DNA of 64,000 nt, taken from contig NZ_CP063845.1 in NCBI RefSeq assembly GCF_021018745.1, positions 124,001 to 188,000 on the forward strand, in the 5' to 3' direction. This document shows positions 1 to 8,248 of the stretch, one piece after another. Within the stretch, counting starts at the first letter, position 1. The number at the start of each line of letters is the position of its first letter. The stretch is from Gloeobacter morelensis MG652769. GTDB taxonomy: Bacteria; Cyanobacteriota; Cyanobacteriia; Gloeobacterales; Gloeobacteraceae. The translations under genes and the position numbers were made by a program. Under the pieces are notes generated by a model that was given only the letters and a program-made list of their open reading frames with translations, had not been told where the DNA came from and made no database searches.

Positions 1-532
1 GCTGCTCGTGGGTCAGCCGCCCCTGCAGGTGCACCCCTTCGGCGCTCTCCTGACCGCACTGGCGCACCAGCAGCACTAGCATCTCCTGGAGGCGGTCGAT
101 CACCCGCCGCAAGCCCTTGATGGCGTTGAGCGCCTCCAACTGCAACAACAGCCGCACCGAACCTTGATTCAGTTCCCAGGCCAGTTGGGGCTGTCGGTGC
201 ACCTCCTGCCAGGCCACGCGCGTCAGTTGCACATCCGTCAGGGCGTGGACCGCGCAGGCACCTCTTTCGGGCACGAGCATCGCGCCGATTGGCATGCGCG
301 GTCCGACCAGCGCCACGAGGGTCTCGCTGCCGGACCATTGCGCCGTCCGCACCCAGACAAGCCCCCGCTGCACCAGCCAGAGCGAATCCCAGGCAAGCGG
401 GATGGCCTGACCGGCTTTGTAGCAGGCGGTGACGGGCGGTCCGTTGGCCCAACCCACTGCGCGAAAGGCTCCGGTATCGGGCGCCACACCAGGGCCCTCG
501 ACATCTTGAAGCGGGATTGCGTGTTCGCTCAT
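1..532 (-). CDS. Crp/Fnr-family transcriptional regulator, partial
   Basis: The frame is open from an ATG at 532 to the left edge, so only the first ~177 residues are present. The start MSEHAIPLQDVEG is followed by a cyclic-nucleotide-binding-like beta-roll (about residues 25-110: PLAWDSLWLVQRGLVWVR, then PRMPIGAMLVPE) and a long helix rich in Leu/Arg (VRLLLQLEALNAIKGLRRV), as in the dimerisation helix of Crp/Fnr regulators. The HTH should lie beyond the edge in the last visible stretch (RLTHEQ is typical of the start of a Crp HTH). It is divergent from the AraC gene of the iron island, so a role in nutrient control is only inferred. The ligand is unknown. Confidence 0.62.
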   Translation of the reverse strand, partial: MSEHAIPLQDVEGPGVAPDTGAFRAVGWANGPPVTACYKAGQAIPLAWDSLWLVQRGLVWVRTAQWSGSETLVALVGPRMPIGAMLVPERGACAVHALTDVQLTRVAWQEVHRQPQLAWELNQGSVRLLLQLEALNAIKGLRRVIDRLQEMLVLLVRQCGQESAEGVHLQGRLTHEQ

Positions 533-571
533 AAGCCTGAAACCCACGATGACTAAACCCAAGTGCCTAGC

Positions 572-600
572 AGCGTAATTCTCTTGAGAACTGATGTCAA
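572..600 (-). promoter_or_regulatory. Promoter of the Crp/Fnr-like gene, with Fur-like repeat
   Basis: On the minus strand TTGACA (600-595) is separated by 17 nt from TACGCT (577-572). The gene start is ~30 nt further down. The -35 and spacer form TTGA-N9-TCAA, an arrangement shared with two other promoters of the iron island. Confidence 0.5.
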
Positions 601-653
601 TTATTTGCCAGGTGCTGGTCTGTCCAGGCGAGACTCCCAAGGTGGCGCAAGTC

Positions 654-730
654 GGTCAAAAAGCTTGCCACTGAGGTAGAAGAGAGTCAACTTTGACCGC
701 TTGACAGAACGAGGGTCTTAAACCTTAATG
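654..730 (+). promoter_or_regulatory. Control region of the AraC-type regulator
   Basis: TTGACA (701-706) is followed after 17 nt by CTTAAT (724-729), a plausible sigma70 promoter ~65 nt before the GTG start. Just upstream sits the inverted repeat GTCAA-CT-TTGAC (686-697), with another GGTCAA at 654-659. The repeated GTCAA/TTGAC half-sites could bind the AraC regulator itself; this is inference. Confidence 0.4.
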
Positions 731-794
731 AAAGTCTATTCAACAGTACAATGGCAGGTTTTGGTCAGCGGCTGCAGCGATTCGGGGGTTTGCG

Positions 795-1802
795 GTGAGA
801 ATCACGATTTCGGCGTGCAACTTTGGGCAATTCGTCACCGCTTTTCAGGAGTTGACCGGTTGCACCGGCCGGTGCGACGGTGCCGAGTTGACGCTGCGGT
901 GGCCGCAACAGACAGGCGAAGGTTACTACCACTGGCTCCGGTTGCGCAGCGGCATCGAGCTATTTATCTGCGACTACCAATTGCACCAGCCGGTTACTAT
1001 CGACGCGGAGATTTTGGAGTTTCCCGCGCTGTCGGTGGGTTTTATGGTCTCGGGCCATTTTCGCAGCACCCTGCCCGGTGCCGCCGATCCTCTCATCGAA
1101 GGGCAAGCGGGGCAGAGTGGTCTGTTTTTGTTGCCCGCGCACCGGGAAGTTTCCGAATTACCTGCTGCTGAGCGGCTGCGCTTCGTGGGGATGTCCTTCG
1201 AACCGCGTTTGATCGAGGTTGTCCTCGAAGGGCAGGCGTTGCCGGTCGCCCCGGCGCTGCTGCCCTGGATGGCAGGGCGGGAGTCGCCGCCGTTTTTTCG
1301 TCTGGGCTCTATTACCTCCGCGATGGCCACCGCCCTCGATCAGATTTTGCACTGCCCGTTTGCGGGGGTGACCCGGCAGCTGTTTCTCGAAGGCAAGGCG
1401 CTGGAATTGGTGGCATTGCAACTGGAGCAGACCCTGACCGATGGACCGTCGCCGGCCGCGCACCGTCGGCTGCACAGCGACGACATCGACCGCATCCACC
1501 AGGCGCGCGACATCTTGATTGCCAACCTCGAACACCCGCCAACGTTGCTGGCCCTCGCCCGCCAGGTCGGCCTCAACGACTACAAGCTGAAGCTCGGTTT
1601 TCAGCAGGTCTTCGGCACGACGGCGTTCGGCTACCTGCACGCCCACCGCCTGGAGCAAGCCCGACGGATGCTGGCGGCCCGGCAAATCAATGTCTCGACC
1701 GCCGCCCGCGCCGTGGGCTACACCAACCTCAGCGCCTTCAGCCTCGCCTTCAAGCGCCGCTTCGGGGTGCTGCCGAGTGCCTGGCACTCGCGCCGCAGTT
1801 GA
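795..1802 (+). CDS. AraC-family transcriptional regulator, PchR/YbtA type
   Basis: 335 aa starting at a GTG. The N-terminal ~220 residues are the effector-sensing part; residues ~230-335 hold the double helix-turn-helix of AraC proteins (PPTLLALARQVGLNDYKLK, then the second HTH ending in FKRRFGVLPSAWH). The LNDYKLKLGFQQVFGTT signature is typical of PchR-like regulators, which sense ferric siderophores and activate receptor and transporter genes. Its position directly before the YbtPQ-like genes and near TonB receptors fits that job. The true effector is not visible. Confidence 0.85.
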   Translation: MRITISACNFGQFVTAFQELTGCTGRCDGAELTLRWPQQTGEGYYHWLRLRSGIELFICDYQLHQPVTIDAEILEFPALSVGFMVSGHFRSTLPGAADPLIEGQAGQSGLFLLPAHREVSELPAAERLRFVGMSFEPRLIEVVLEGQALPVAPALLPWMAGRESPPFFRLGSITSAMATALDQILHCPFAGVTRQLFLEGKALELVALQLEQTLTDGPSPAAHRRLHSDDIDRIHQARDILIANLEHPPTLLALARQVGLNDYKLKLGFQQVFGTTAFGYLHAHRLEQARRMLAARQINVSTAARAVGYTNLSAFSLAFKRRFGVLPSAWHSRRS

Positions 1803-1898
1803 AGGCTTCCGAAAGCAAAGTGATCCGTCCGGCGGTAGTCATAATCCGTTTGACGGTAGAAGCGGCGAAGCGCGATCGGCTAACCTCACCCTCAGCAG

Positions 1899-1915
1899 TT
1901 GACAACCAATAGCAA
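1899..1915 (+). promoter_or_regulatory. Possible Fur-like site before the ABC operon
   Basis: TTGACAACCAATAGCAA keeps about 10 of the 14 fixed positions of the 7-1-7 Fur consensus and includes a TTGACA hexamer, but I see no good -10 17-18 nt downstream. It lies ~80 nt before the first gene of the operon. Weak on its own; listed because similar sites precede other genes of the island. Confidence 0.25.
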
Positions 1916-1990
1916 CAAGCCCCCGGGTTCCGCCCGATCCTCTCGGGTGAGATGCCTCAAGATCCATCGCCATACACACAGGAAAAGCGC

Positions 1991-2443
1991 ATGTTGACAG
2001 TAGACGAGCAGAAACACCCCATCTATTATTTGCTGTTCGACGGCACACCGACCGCCCAGGATACCGAGGCCCACCTGGCCAGTTGGGAGCGCTGGTTGTC
2101 CGAGGGCGAAAGCTTCGGCGTCATCCAGCGGCAGGTGGGCGTCGAGGCGGGCGAGGGTAAACCCCCAAAGGAAGGCCATAAGCTCGAAGTCGATTTTTTC
2201 CGCCGCAACCGGCCGCGCATTGCCGGGCTGTGCTTTGGCGTGGCGATCGTGCTCGATTCTGAGGCGATGCTCGAAAAATGGCAGCCCCTGGCGGCCAAGG
2301 CGATCGAGAACATGGTGGGCTGCACCGGCCGCGCCTTCGGCACGGTGGCCGAGGCCGTGCAGTGGCTGGAGGAGCGCCAGGCCGCTGTGCAGGAGAATAC
2401 CGCCGTGCCGGTCATCGAAGGTGCCGCCGGAGAGAGCCGATGA
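1991..2443 (+). CDS. Small soluble protein of the siderophore ABC operon, function unknown
   Basis: I chose the ATG at 1991 because AGGAAAAG precedes it; an in-frame ATG at 1952 exists. The ~150 aa product has no signal peptide or membrane segment. A short N-terminal strand region (HPIYYLLFDG) precedes an acidic/amphipathic body. Its stop overlaps the start of the first ABC gene (ATGA at 2440-2443), so it is translationally coupled to the transporter and probably serves the same iron-uptake process. I do not recognise the family with certainty. Confidence 0.7.
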   Translation: MLTVDEQKHPIYYLLFDGTPTAQDTEAHLASWERWLSEGESFGVIQRQVGVEAGEGKPPKEGHKLEVDFFRRNRPRIAGLCFGVAIVLDSEAMLEKWQPLAAKAIENMVGCTGRAFGTVAEAVQWLEERQAAVQENTAVPVIEGAAGESR

Positions 2444-4290
2444 CCCAGACAGCTTCCCCAAATTCCCAGGCATTGCCGCCCATCGCTGCCGAAAGCCTTC
2501 CTCCTACCACCGAGGGGACCATGGTGGGCAACGGCCTGGCACTCATCCTCCGGCTGGCGCGCCGCCGATGGGTGGCCCTCGCTGCGGCGGCCAGCTTCGC
2601 GGTGCTCGCGGTCATCTTCGAACTGGTGCCGTATCTGGCGGTGTATCGGATTGCCGCCGAGGTCTTCTCCGCGGCGCCTGAGCCCGAAGCGATCGTCCGG
2701 TTCGCGCTGCTGGCTTTGGGGGCGGTGGTGCTGCAGTTTGTCTGCATCGGCATCTCCAACACCGTCGCGCACGCGGCGGCTTTTCGGCTGTTGCGGGAGG
2801 TGCGCACCGAACTGACCGAGAAGATGGCCCGACTGCCGCTGGGCTTTTTCGACCGGCACGACAGCGGTGAACTGAAAAAAGCCCTGGTCGAGGATGTCGG
2901 TTCGCTGGAGGGGGTGCTAGCCCACAACATCCCGGACGTTGCCTCGGGGATTCTGGTCCCCTTGGCGGCGGGGATCGCCCTATTCTGGGTCGACTGGCGC
3001 ATGGCGCTCGCGTCGCTGGCGCTGCTGCCGGTGGGCATCGCCGCCCAGATGTGGGCCTTTCGGGGCATGGACGGGCAGTACCGTCTGTGGCACCGCACCG
3101 AGGCACAAGCCAACGCCGGGGTGCTCGAATATCTGCGCGGTATCGCCGTGCTCAAAGCCTTCAACCGCACCGCCAGTTCGCTGGAGCGGGTGCGCTCGGC
3201 CATCTACGGCGTGCGCGACGTGGCCACCGCGATGACCCGGCGCTCGATGTACTCGTATTCACTGTTCTTTATTGCCCTGAGCACCAACTTGCTGGTGGTG
3301 CTGCCGGTGGGTATCGCTCTGCACCTGCACGGGGGGTTGGGGTTGCCGCAACTGTGTCTGTTCCTGGTGCTGGGTGTGGGATTGACAGCACCGCTTACCA
3401 AGCTGATGTTCGTCTTCGGCAGCACCTCCCGCACGATTCTGGGCGCCGGGCGCATCCAGGGGATTCTCGACGCCCCGCCGCTGCCGCAGACGCCCGGGCC
3501 GGTCCAGCCGACGGATTTCGGCGTGCGCTTCGAGGATGTGCATTTCAGCTACGACGGCAACAAGAGTGCTTTGCGGGAAATAAGTTTCATTGCTGCGGCG
3601 GGTCAGGTGACGGCCCTGGTCGGCCCCTCCGGTGCAGGAAAAAGCACGGTGGCAAAGCTCATCGCCCGCTTCTGGGATGTGGACAAAGGCCGGATCGAGG
3701 TGGGTGGTGTGGATGTGCGGGCGTTTGGCCTGGAGGAGTTGATGGGCCACATCGGCTTTGTCTTCCAGGAGGTATTTCTCTTCCACGACAGCGTGCGCGA
3801 GAATATCCGCCTGGGGCGGGGCGGGGCGAGCGACGCCGAGGTGGAAGCGGCGGCCGAGGCGGCCAATGCCCACACTTTTATCCAGGCACTGCCGGACGGT
3901 TACGACACGATGCTGGGGGATCGCGGGGCGCGGCTTTCGGGTGGCGAGAAGCAGCGCCTCGCCATCGCCCGGGCGATTCTCAAGAATGCGCCGATTCTGT
4001 TGCTCGACGAGGCCACCGCCTTTGCGGATCCGGAGAACGAACTGGCGATCCAGCAGGCCCTAGCAGATCTCACCCGGGGCAAGACGGTGATCGTGATCGC
4101 CCATCGCCTCGCTTCGATCGCCGACGCCGACCACATCGTCGTCTTAAATAGCGGGACTGTCGAGGATCAAGGCCCCCACGGGGCGCTCTTAGCGCGCTGT
4201 GCCACTTACCGCAAGCTCTGGGCCACCCAGCAGCAGGCCGCAGGGTGGACGCTCACCACTGCGACAGGAGAAGATGCGCATGCTGGTTGA
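2440..4290 (+). CDS. ABC transporter, fused permease-ATPase, YbtP/IrtA-like subunit
   Basis: 616 aa from the ATG overlapping the previous stop; the frame is open further upstream but inside the neighbouring gene. About six membrane helices (residues ~30-330) precede the nucleotide-binding domain: Walker A GPSGAGKST (~395), signature LSGGEKQRLAIARA (~498), Walker B ILLLDEATAFAD (~518) and the H-loop VIAHRL. The exporter fold with the DEATAFADPENE block is typical of the YbtP/YbtQ and IrtAB group, which import ferric siderophores despite their exporter architecture. The next gene supplies the partner half. Export of a siderophore is the alternative. Confidence 0.85.
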   Translation: MTQTASPNSQALPPIAAESLPPTTEGTMVGNGLALILRLARRRWVALAAAASFAVLAVIFELVPYLAVYRIAAEVFSAAPEPEAIVRFALLALGAVVLQFVCIGISNTVAHAAAFRLLREVRTELTEKMARLPLGFFDRHDSGELKKALVEDVGSLEGVLAHNIPDVASGILVPLAAGIALFWVDWRMALASLALLPVGIAAQMWAFRGMDGQYRLWHRTEAQANAGVLEYLRGIAVLKAFNRTASSLERVRSAIYGVRDVATAMTRRSMYSYSLFFIALSTNLLVVLPVGIALHLHGGLGLPQLCLFLVLGVGLTAPLTKLMFVFGSTSRTILGAGRIQGILDAPPLPQTPGPVQPTDFGVRFEDVHFSYDGNKSALREISFIAAAGQVTALVGPSGAGKSTVAKLIARFWDVDKGRIEVGGVDVRAFGLEELMGHIGFVFQEVFLFHDSVRENIRLGRGGASDAEVEAAAEAANAHTFIQALPDGYDTMLGDRGARLSGGEKQRLAIARAILKNAPILLLDEATAFADPENELAIQQALADLTRGKTVIVIAHRLASIADADHIVVLNSGTVEDQGPHGALLARCATYRKLWATQQQAAGWTLTTATGEDAHAG

Positions 4291-6076
4291 TTTTGGGTTC
4301 GATCTGGCCGGACGCACCGATCCCCGGTTGTGGCGCGGCCTGGCCCTCAGCGTGCTGCAGGCGCTGGTGGGTGTGGTGCCGTACCTGGTGCTGTATTTTG
4401 CCCTGGAGGCCGTGTTTGCCGGCCGGGCCACCGACGCGCTGGCCTGGGGGTCGGCAGCGATCTTGGGCCTCTGCCTGCTGCTGGTGTGGGTGGTGCGCGC
4501 CCACGCGATGCTCGACAATTTTGCGGCCACCTATGCGCTCGTTTGCGACATGCGCCTGCGCCTGGCCGACCATTTGGGCCGCTTGCCGATGGGCTTTTTC
4601 ACCCGCCGCCGCACCGGGGCGCTGGCGGATGTGCTGACCGGAGACTTCGCCATCTACACCGAGGTCGTCACCCACACCTGGGGTCTGGTGGTCGCCAATC
4701 TGGCCCTGCCGGTGTGCATTGCCGGGGTGCTCTTTCTGACCGACTGGCGCCTGGCGCTTTTGGCGGTGGCCACGCTCCCCTTCGCGCTGCTTGGGGCGAT
4801 TTGGAGCCAGCGGCTGCTGGTGCGCGCCGGGCTGAAGCTGACGATCGCCAAGGCCGACACGGTCGGGCGGCTGGTCGAATACATCCAGGGAATCGCCGTG
4901 CTGCGCGCCTTCGGCCGCACGGGCGCAAAACATGCGGCCCTTTCGGCGAGCCTCGCGCAGCTCGAAAAGCAGAGCCTGCGCACAGAACTTGCTCCCGCCC
5001 CCGCCCTGCTCCTTTACGGTTTCACCGTCGAACTGGGCTTCACGATCGCAGCGGTGGCCGGCGCCTGGATGCTCACCGGCGGGACTCTTTCTCCGGCGGT
5101 CTATCTGTTGTTTCTGGTGCTCTCGCTGCGGTTTTACAAATCGCTTGGCGAACTGGGCATCTACCTGGCCGAGTTGCGCTTTGCCTCCGCCACCATCGGG
5201 CGCATCCGCGCATACTTCGGCGAACCCGAACAGCCCGAACCTGCAACACCGAACGCGCCCGCCGGTGGCGATGTGGTCTTCGACGATGTCTCGTTCGCCT
5301 ACGAAGAGCAGACGGTCTTGAGCCAGGTGTCGGCGGCGATGTGCCCGGGGACGCTGACCGCCCTGGTCGGCCCCTCCGGCTCGGGCAAATCCACCGTCGC
5401 CCATTTAACCACCCGGCTTTGGGATGTGGACTCGGGTTCTATCCGCATCGGCGGCGTCGATGTGCGCGAGATGGCCATGGCCACTCTCCAACAGCACATC
5501 GGCCTGGTTTTCCAGGAGGTGTACTTGTTTCGCGACACGGTGCTGAACAACATCCGCCTCGGCCGTCCCGACGCTACCGCCGAACAGGTGCTTGCCGCCG
5601 CCAAGGCCGCCCACGCCCATGCATTCATCCTGGATCTGCCGCAGGGCTACGACACGATCCTGGGTGAGGGCGGCTACAGCCTTTCCGGTGGGCAGCGCCA
5701 GCGCCTCAGCATCGCCCGCGCCCTGCTCAAAGACGCCCCGATTCTCATCCTCGACGAAGCGACCGCAAGCGTCGATCTTGACAACGAGCGGCTCATCCAG
5801 GAGGCGATCGCCCAACTGGCCAGGGGACGCACGGTGATCGTGATTGCCCATCGACTCTGGACTGTCCAGCACGCCGATCAGATCCTCTACTTTGAGTGCG
5901 GCCGCATCGTCGAGCGCGGCACCCACGCCGAACTGCTCGACCTCGAAAATGGTCGCTACCGCCGCCAGTGGCAGGCGCAGCAGCAGGCACGGGGTTGGAG
6001 GATCGGCGGAGCTACTCTATTGCAGTTGCAGCCCGGCAGCCGATCGCTGCTCTCCGATGAGCCCGCTGAGATCTAA
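4280..6076 (+). CDS. ABC transporter, fused permease-ATPase, YbtQ/IrtB-like subunit
   Basis: About 598 aa. ATGs at 4274 and 4280 are both possible; AGGAG at 4266-4270 gives better spacing for 4280. It overlaps the end of the first ABC gene, as expected for subunits of one heterodimer. Membrane helices fill residues ~20-310, then Walker A GPSGSGKST (~364), signature LSGGQRQRLSIARA, Walker B ILILDEATASVD and VIAHRL. Both halves keep the catalytic Glu after Walker B, so both ATP sites look competent. Substrate inferred from context: ferric siderophore. Confidence 0.85.
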   Translation: MLVDFGFDLAGRTDPRLWRGLALSVLQALVGVVPYLVLYFALEAVFAGRATDALAWGSAAILGLCLLLVWVVRAHAMLDNFAATYALVCDMRLRLADHLGRLPMGFFTRRRTGALADVLTGDFAIYTEVVTHTWGLVVANLALPVCIAGVLFLTDWRLALLAVATLPFALLGAIWSQRLLVRAGLKLTIAKADTVGRLVEYIQGIAVLRAFGRTGAKHAALSASLAQLEKQSLRTELAPAPALLLYGFTVELGFTIAAVAGAWMLTGGTLSPAVYLLFLVLSLRFYKSLGELGIYLAELRFASATIGRIRAYFGEPEQPEPATPNAPAGGDVVFDDVSFAYEEQTVLSQVSAAMCPGTLTALVGPSGSGKSTVAHLTTRLWDVDSGSIRIGGVDVREMAMATLQQHIGLVFQEVYLFRDTVLNNIRLGRPDATAEQVLAAAKAAHAHAFILDLPQGYDTILGEGGYSLSGGQRQRLSIARALLKDAPILILDEATASVDLDNERLIQEAIAQLARGRTVIVIAHRLWTVQHADQILYFECGRIVERGTHAELLDLENGRYRRQWQAQQQARGWRIGGATLLQLQPGSRSLLSDEPAEI

Positions 6077-6858
6077 CGGTAGCGGATGTGGATGATTTTC
6101 ATCGACCGGCGCACCGCGGGCAAATGGCGCAGCAGCCGCAGCCACCCCCAGCGCTGCGGGTAGTAGTCCAGGTAGTACCATTCCTGCAGGAACTCGACCC
6201 CGCCGCTCCAGCCTTCCAGGTGGCTGCCGCGGTCGATACCCCAGCGAAAGGAAGCGGCCTCGGTCCGGTCGTGGCGCTCGACGACAACCGGGCTGACGGC
6301 CTCCGCCAGCAATTCGGCACAAGGAAAGGCGGCTCCCAGGCAAGCGACCAGTTGCCGGGCTTCGCACTCCGTCAGATACATCAGCAGACCCTCCGCGACA
6401 AACAGAAACGGCGAGCGGCGCAGCGGCTGCAGGATATCCATCCAGGCAAAATCCATCACCGAGCAGCCCAGATGCCGATGGCGGTCGCTCTCGCCGAACA
6501 GGTGGCTCCACGGCCGCTTTAGGGCCGGCAGGTCCAGTTCGTACCAGCGCACCCGGCCGTTGTCCACCCGAAAGTAGCGCGTGCAAAGCCCCGCTCCCAG
6601 GTTGACGACCACCGCCTCGGGATGGACCTGCAAAAACCGCTGCACCGCGCGATCGAGGAGCTCGGTGCGGATGGCGACGGCCGCCTGCGTGGGCCAGATG
6701 CGGTTGCGCTTGGCCAGGGCGGTGCAATCGAGGTTCAACCTGTGGACAATCTCGATGGCTTTCTGGTCGAAGACGATGCCGTCCGGCCGCTGCGTCTCCA
6801 GGTAGCGGGCGCACAAGGAGAACAGCAGACCCTCAGACACCCCCGGCAGAGCCCGCAT
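6073..6858 (-). CDS. Class I SAM-dependent methyltransferase, leucine carboxyl methyltransferase (LCM/TcmP) family
   Basis: 261 aa. The SAM site is VVNLGAGLCTRYFRV (~residues 89-103), followed by the acidic end of strand 2 (WYELDLPALK) and the LCM hallmark FLFVAEGLLMYL (~150). This family O-methylates carboxyl or hydroxyl groups of proteins, polyketides and other small molecules. The gene follows a small Cys-rich gene by 3 nt and converges on the ABC operon with a 4-nt overlap of ends. A role in modifying a siderophore-like molecule is possible but not shown. Confidence 0.82.
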   Translation of the reverse strand: MRALPGVSEGLLFSLCARYLETQRPDGIVFDQKAIEIVHRLNLDCTALAKRNRIWPTQAAVAIRTELLDRAVQRFLQVHPEAVVVNLGAGLCTRYFRVDNGRVRWYELDLPALKRPWSHLFGESDRHRHLGCSVMDFAWMDILQPLRRSPFLFVAEGLLMYLTECEARQLVACLGAAFPCAELLAEAVSPVVVERHDRTEAASFRWGIDRGSHLEGWSGGVEFLQEWYYLDYYPQRWGWLRLLRHLPAVRRSMKIIHIRYR

Positions 6859-6861
6859 TGG

Positions 6862-7212
6862 TCATCCCCCTTTGAGCGGCGGGGTCGCGCATACAGCCCC
6901 GCAGGGACAATCAAGGCAATCGCCGCAACGCGCGCAGGCAGCGGACTGTGTTGCGGCGAAGGGTTCGGCCCTGCCGAAGCCGGCTTCCGGCAGATCCCGC
7001 TCTACGATCAGCCCTTCCGGTTGGCGGCGGTAGGGAAGCGCTTGCGCCCTGGCCCACCCGCGCTGCCGCCAGAGGGGCTCTTCGCCGGGGTGGCGGGCGA
7101 AGTGCACCACCCAGCGGTCTTCGCAGCGCACGCAGGGCAACACCTGGGGGATGACGTCGCCGGCGCACAGGTAACCCCAAAGATAGCCGCCGAGCAATTG
7201 GATCTCAGGCAC
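6862..7212 (-). CDS. Small cysteine-rich protein, function unknown
   Basis: 116 aa from a GTG at 7212 preceded by AGGAGG with 5-nt spacing, a strong reason for this start. The C-terminus carries a dense cluster CARCGDCLDCPCGAVC (six Cys), and two more Cys lie near the N-terminus (PCVRCEDRW). This spacing could hold a metal ion or an Fe-S cluster. The stop is 3 nt before the methyltransferase start, so the two are co-transcribed. I do not recognise the family. Confidence 0.6.
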   Translation of the reverse strand: MPEIQLLGGYLWGYLCAGDVIPQVLPCVRCEDRWVVHFARHPGEEPLWRQRGWARAQALPYRRQPEGLIVERDLPEAGFGRAEPFAATQSAACARCGDCLDCPCGAVCATPPLKGG

Positions 7213-7302
7213 CGCTTCCTCCTTGTTCGGTCTGCAGGAAAGGGCAACCGGCCGGTGGTGGTCCGCTGTCGGCCTGAACCGGCTGCCCCGGCTTAGCCCA
7301 AG

Positions 7303-7815
7303 CTAGATGCCGAACTCGCGCTTCAACTGCGCCGCCCACTGCTTGATACGCCGCTCGGTCTGTTCCGGTTGGTTGTCGTCGTCAAGGGCAAGACCGACGA
7401 ACTTGCCGTTTTTGTAGGCTTTTGAGGCGTTGAAATCGTAATTGTCCGCCGGCCAATAGCCGACGGTGGTACCGCCGCGCTGGGAGATCTTTTCTTCCAA
7501 GATGCCCATGGCGTCCTGGAAGTTGTCGCCGTAGCCGCGCTGGTCGCCGGTACCGAAGTAAGCCACCTTCTTGCCGGCGAAATTGATCTCGTCGAGATCC
7601 GGATAGAACGAGTCCCAGTCGTCCTGCAAATCGCCGATATTCCAGGTGGGACAACCGATGATCAGGTACTCGTAGGCGCTCAGGTCCGCCTTGGACGCCC
7701 GGCCGATGTCGCGCAGATCCACCTGGGTTTTACCCAATTCCTGCTGGATGACCTCGGCGGCATCCCCGGTCTTGCCGGTGGTGGTGCCAAAAAACAAACC
7801 GATCTTGGCTGGCAT
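7303..7815 (-). CDS. isiB: Flavodoxin
   Basis: 170 aa, the usual length of long-chain cyanobacterial flavodoxins. The FMN phosphate loop FFGTTTGKT is at residues ~7-15; the flavin-stacking loops PTWNIGDLQDDW (~56) and GTGDQRGYGDNF (~89) are intact. It replaces ferredoxin as electron carrier from photosystem I when iron is scarce. I chose the ATG at 7815 because GGAGG lies 4-5 nt upstream; the frame is open further up. It sits divergently from a TonB receptor, consistent with iron control. Confidence 0.95.
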   Translation of the reverse strand: MPAKIGLFFGTTTGKTGDAAEVIQQELGKTQVDLRDIGRASKADLSAYEYLIIGCPTWNIGDLQDDWDSFYPDLDEINFAGKKVAYFGTGDQRGYGDNFQDAMGILEEKISQRGGTTVGYWPADNYDFNASKAYKNGKFVGLALDDDNQPEQTERRIKQWAAQLKREFGI

Positions 7816-8005
7816 AGAACCTCCGTGTTCTTGAAATGGGCCGACTGAGTCCGGTCGCGCAGAACTCAAAGGCCGAAGGGCACACGCCCTGCAACCCGGA
7901 TACTCACCGAACGCAGCGAATACACGAGGACGCATTGCAGCAGCACCCGCCGCCGGTCACGTCGACCGCCATCGGGGTTGTGCAGCGCCGCTCTCTTTCT
8001 ATGGC

Positions 8006-8034
8006 AGCTTAGTATTGTTGAAAGTAACTGTCAA
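8006..8034 (-). promoter_or_regulatory. Flavodoxin promoter overlapped by Fur-like repeat
   Basis: On the minus strand TTGACA (8034-8029), 17-nt spacer, TAAGCT (8011-8006). The -35 and spacer read TTGACAGTTACTTTCAA, a TTGA-N9-TCAA repeat with about 10 of 14 fixed positions of the 7-1-7 Fur box. Repression by Fur with iron would fit flavodoxin. Confidence 0.55.
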
Positions 8035-8135
8035 TAAATTTTGATCGGCAAATTCACAAATGACACTCCGAGGCTGTGTTTCCAGAGCTTCGCAATTGGT
8101 ACACCGCGTGGAGACGGTGAAGTCCTCAACTGCTA

Positions 8136-8164
8136 TTGAAGCTTTTTCCCAATTGCGCTATCCT
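8136..8164 (+). promoter_or_regulatory. Promoter of TonB receptor 1
   Basis: TTGAAG (8136-8141), 17-nt spacer, TATCCT (8159-8164), about 85 nt before the chosen start. The -35 is preceded by TCAA-N6-TTGA, another TTGA-type inverted repeat. Confidence 0.45.
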
Positions 8165-8248
8165 ACGCCTGACCATCCATCGGCGCGAGTGCTGGGTTCG
8201 CCCGATTGGCTGATTCGTTTTCTTTGCTTGCCGGCAATGGAGCCGCAC

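Larger units (their letters stand above)
7816..8248. other. Divergent control region between flavodoxin and TonB receptor
   Basis: 433 nt without a gene. It contains a minus-strand promoter for flavodoxin at 8006-8034 and a plus-strand promoter for the receptor at 8136-8164. The flavodoxin leader would be about 185 nt long, which leaves room for further control, but I see no recognisable riboswitch. Confidence 0.5.

Noticed and set aside
2278-2439. Upstream extension of the first ABC gene frame
   Set aside because: It lies inside the preceding gene; the ATGA overlap at 2440 and the protein pattern set the start there.
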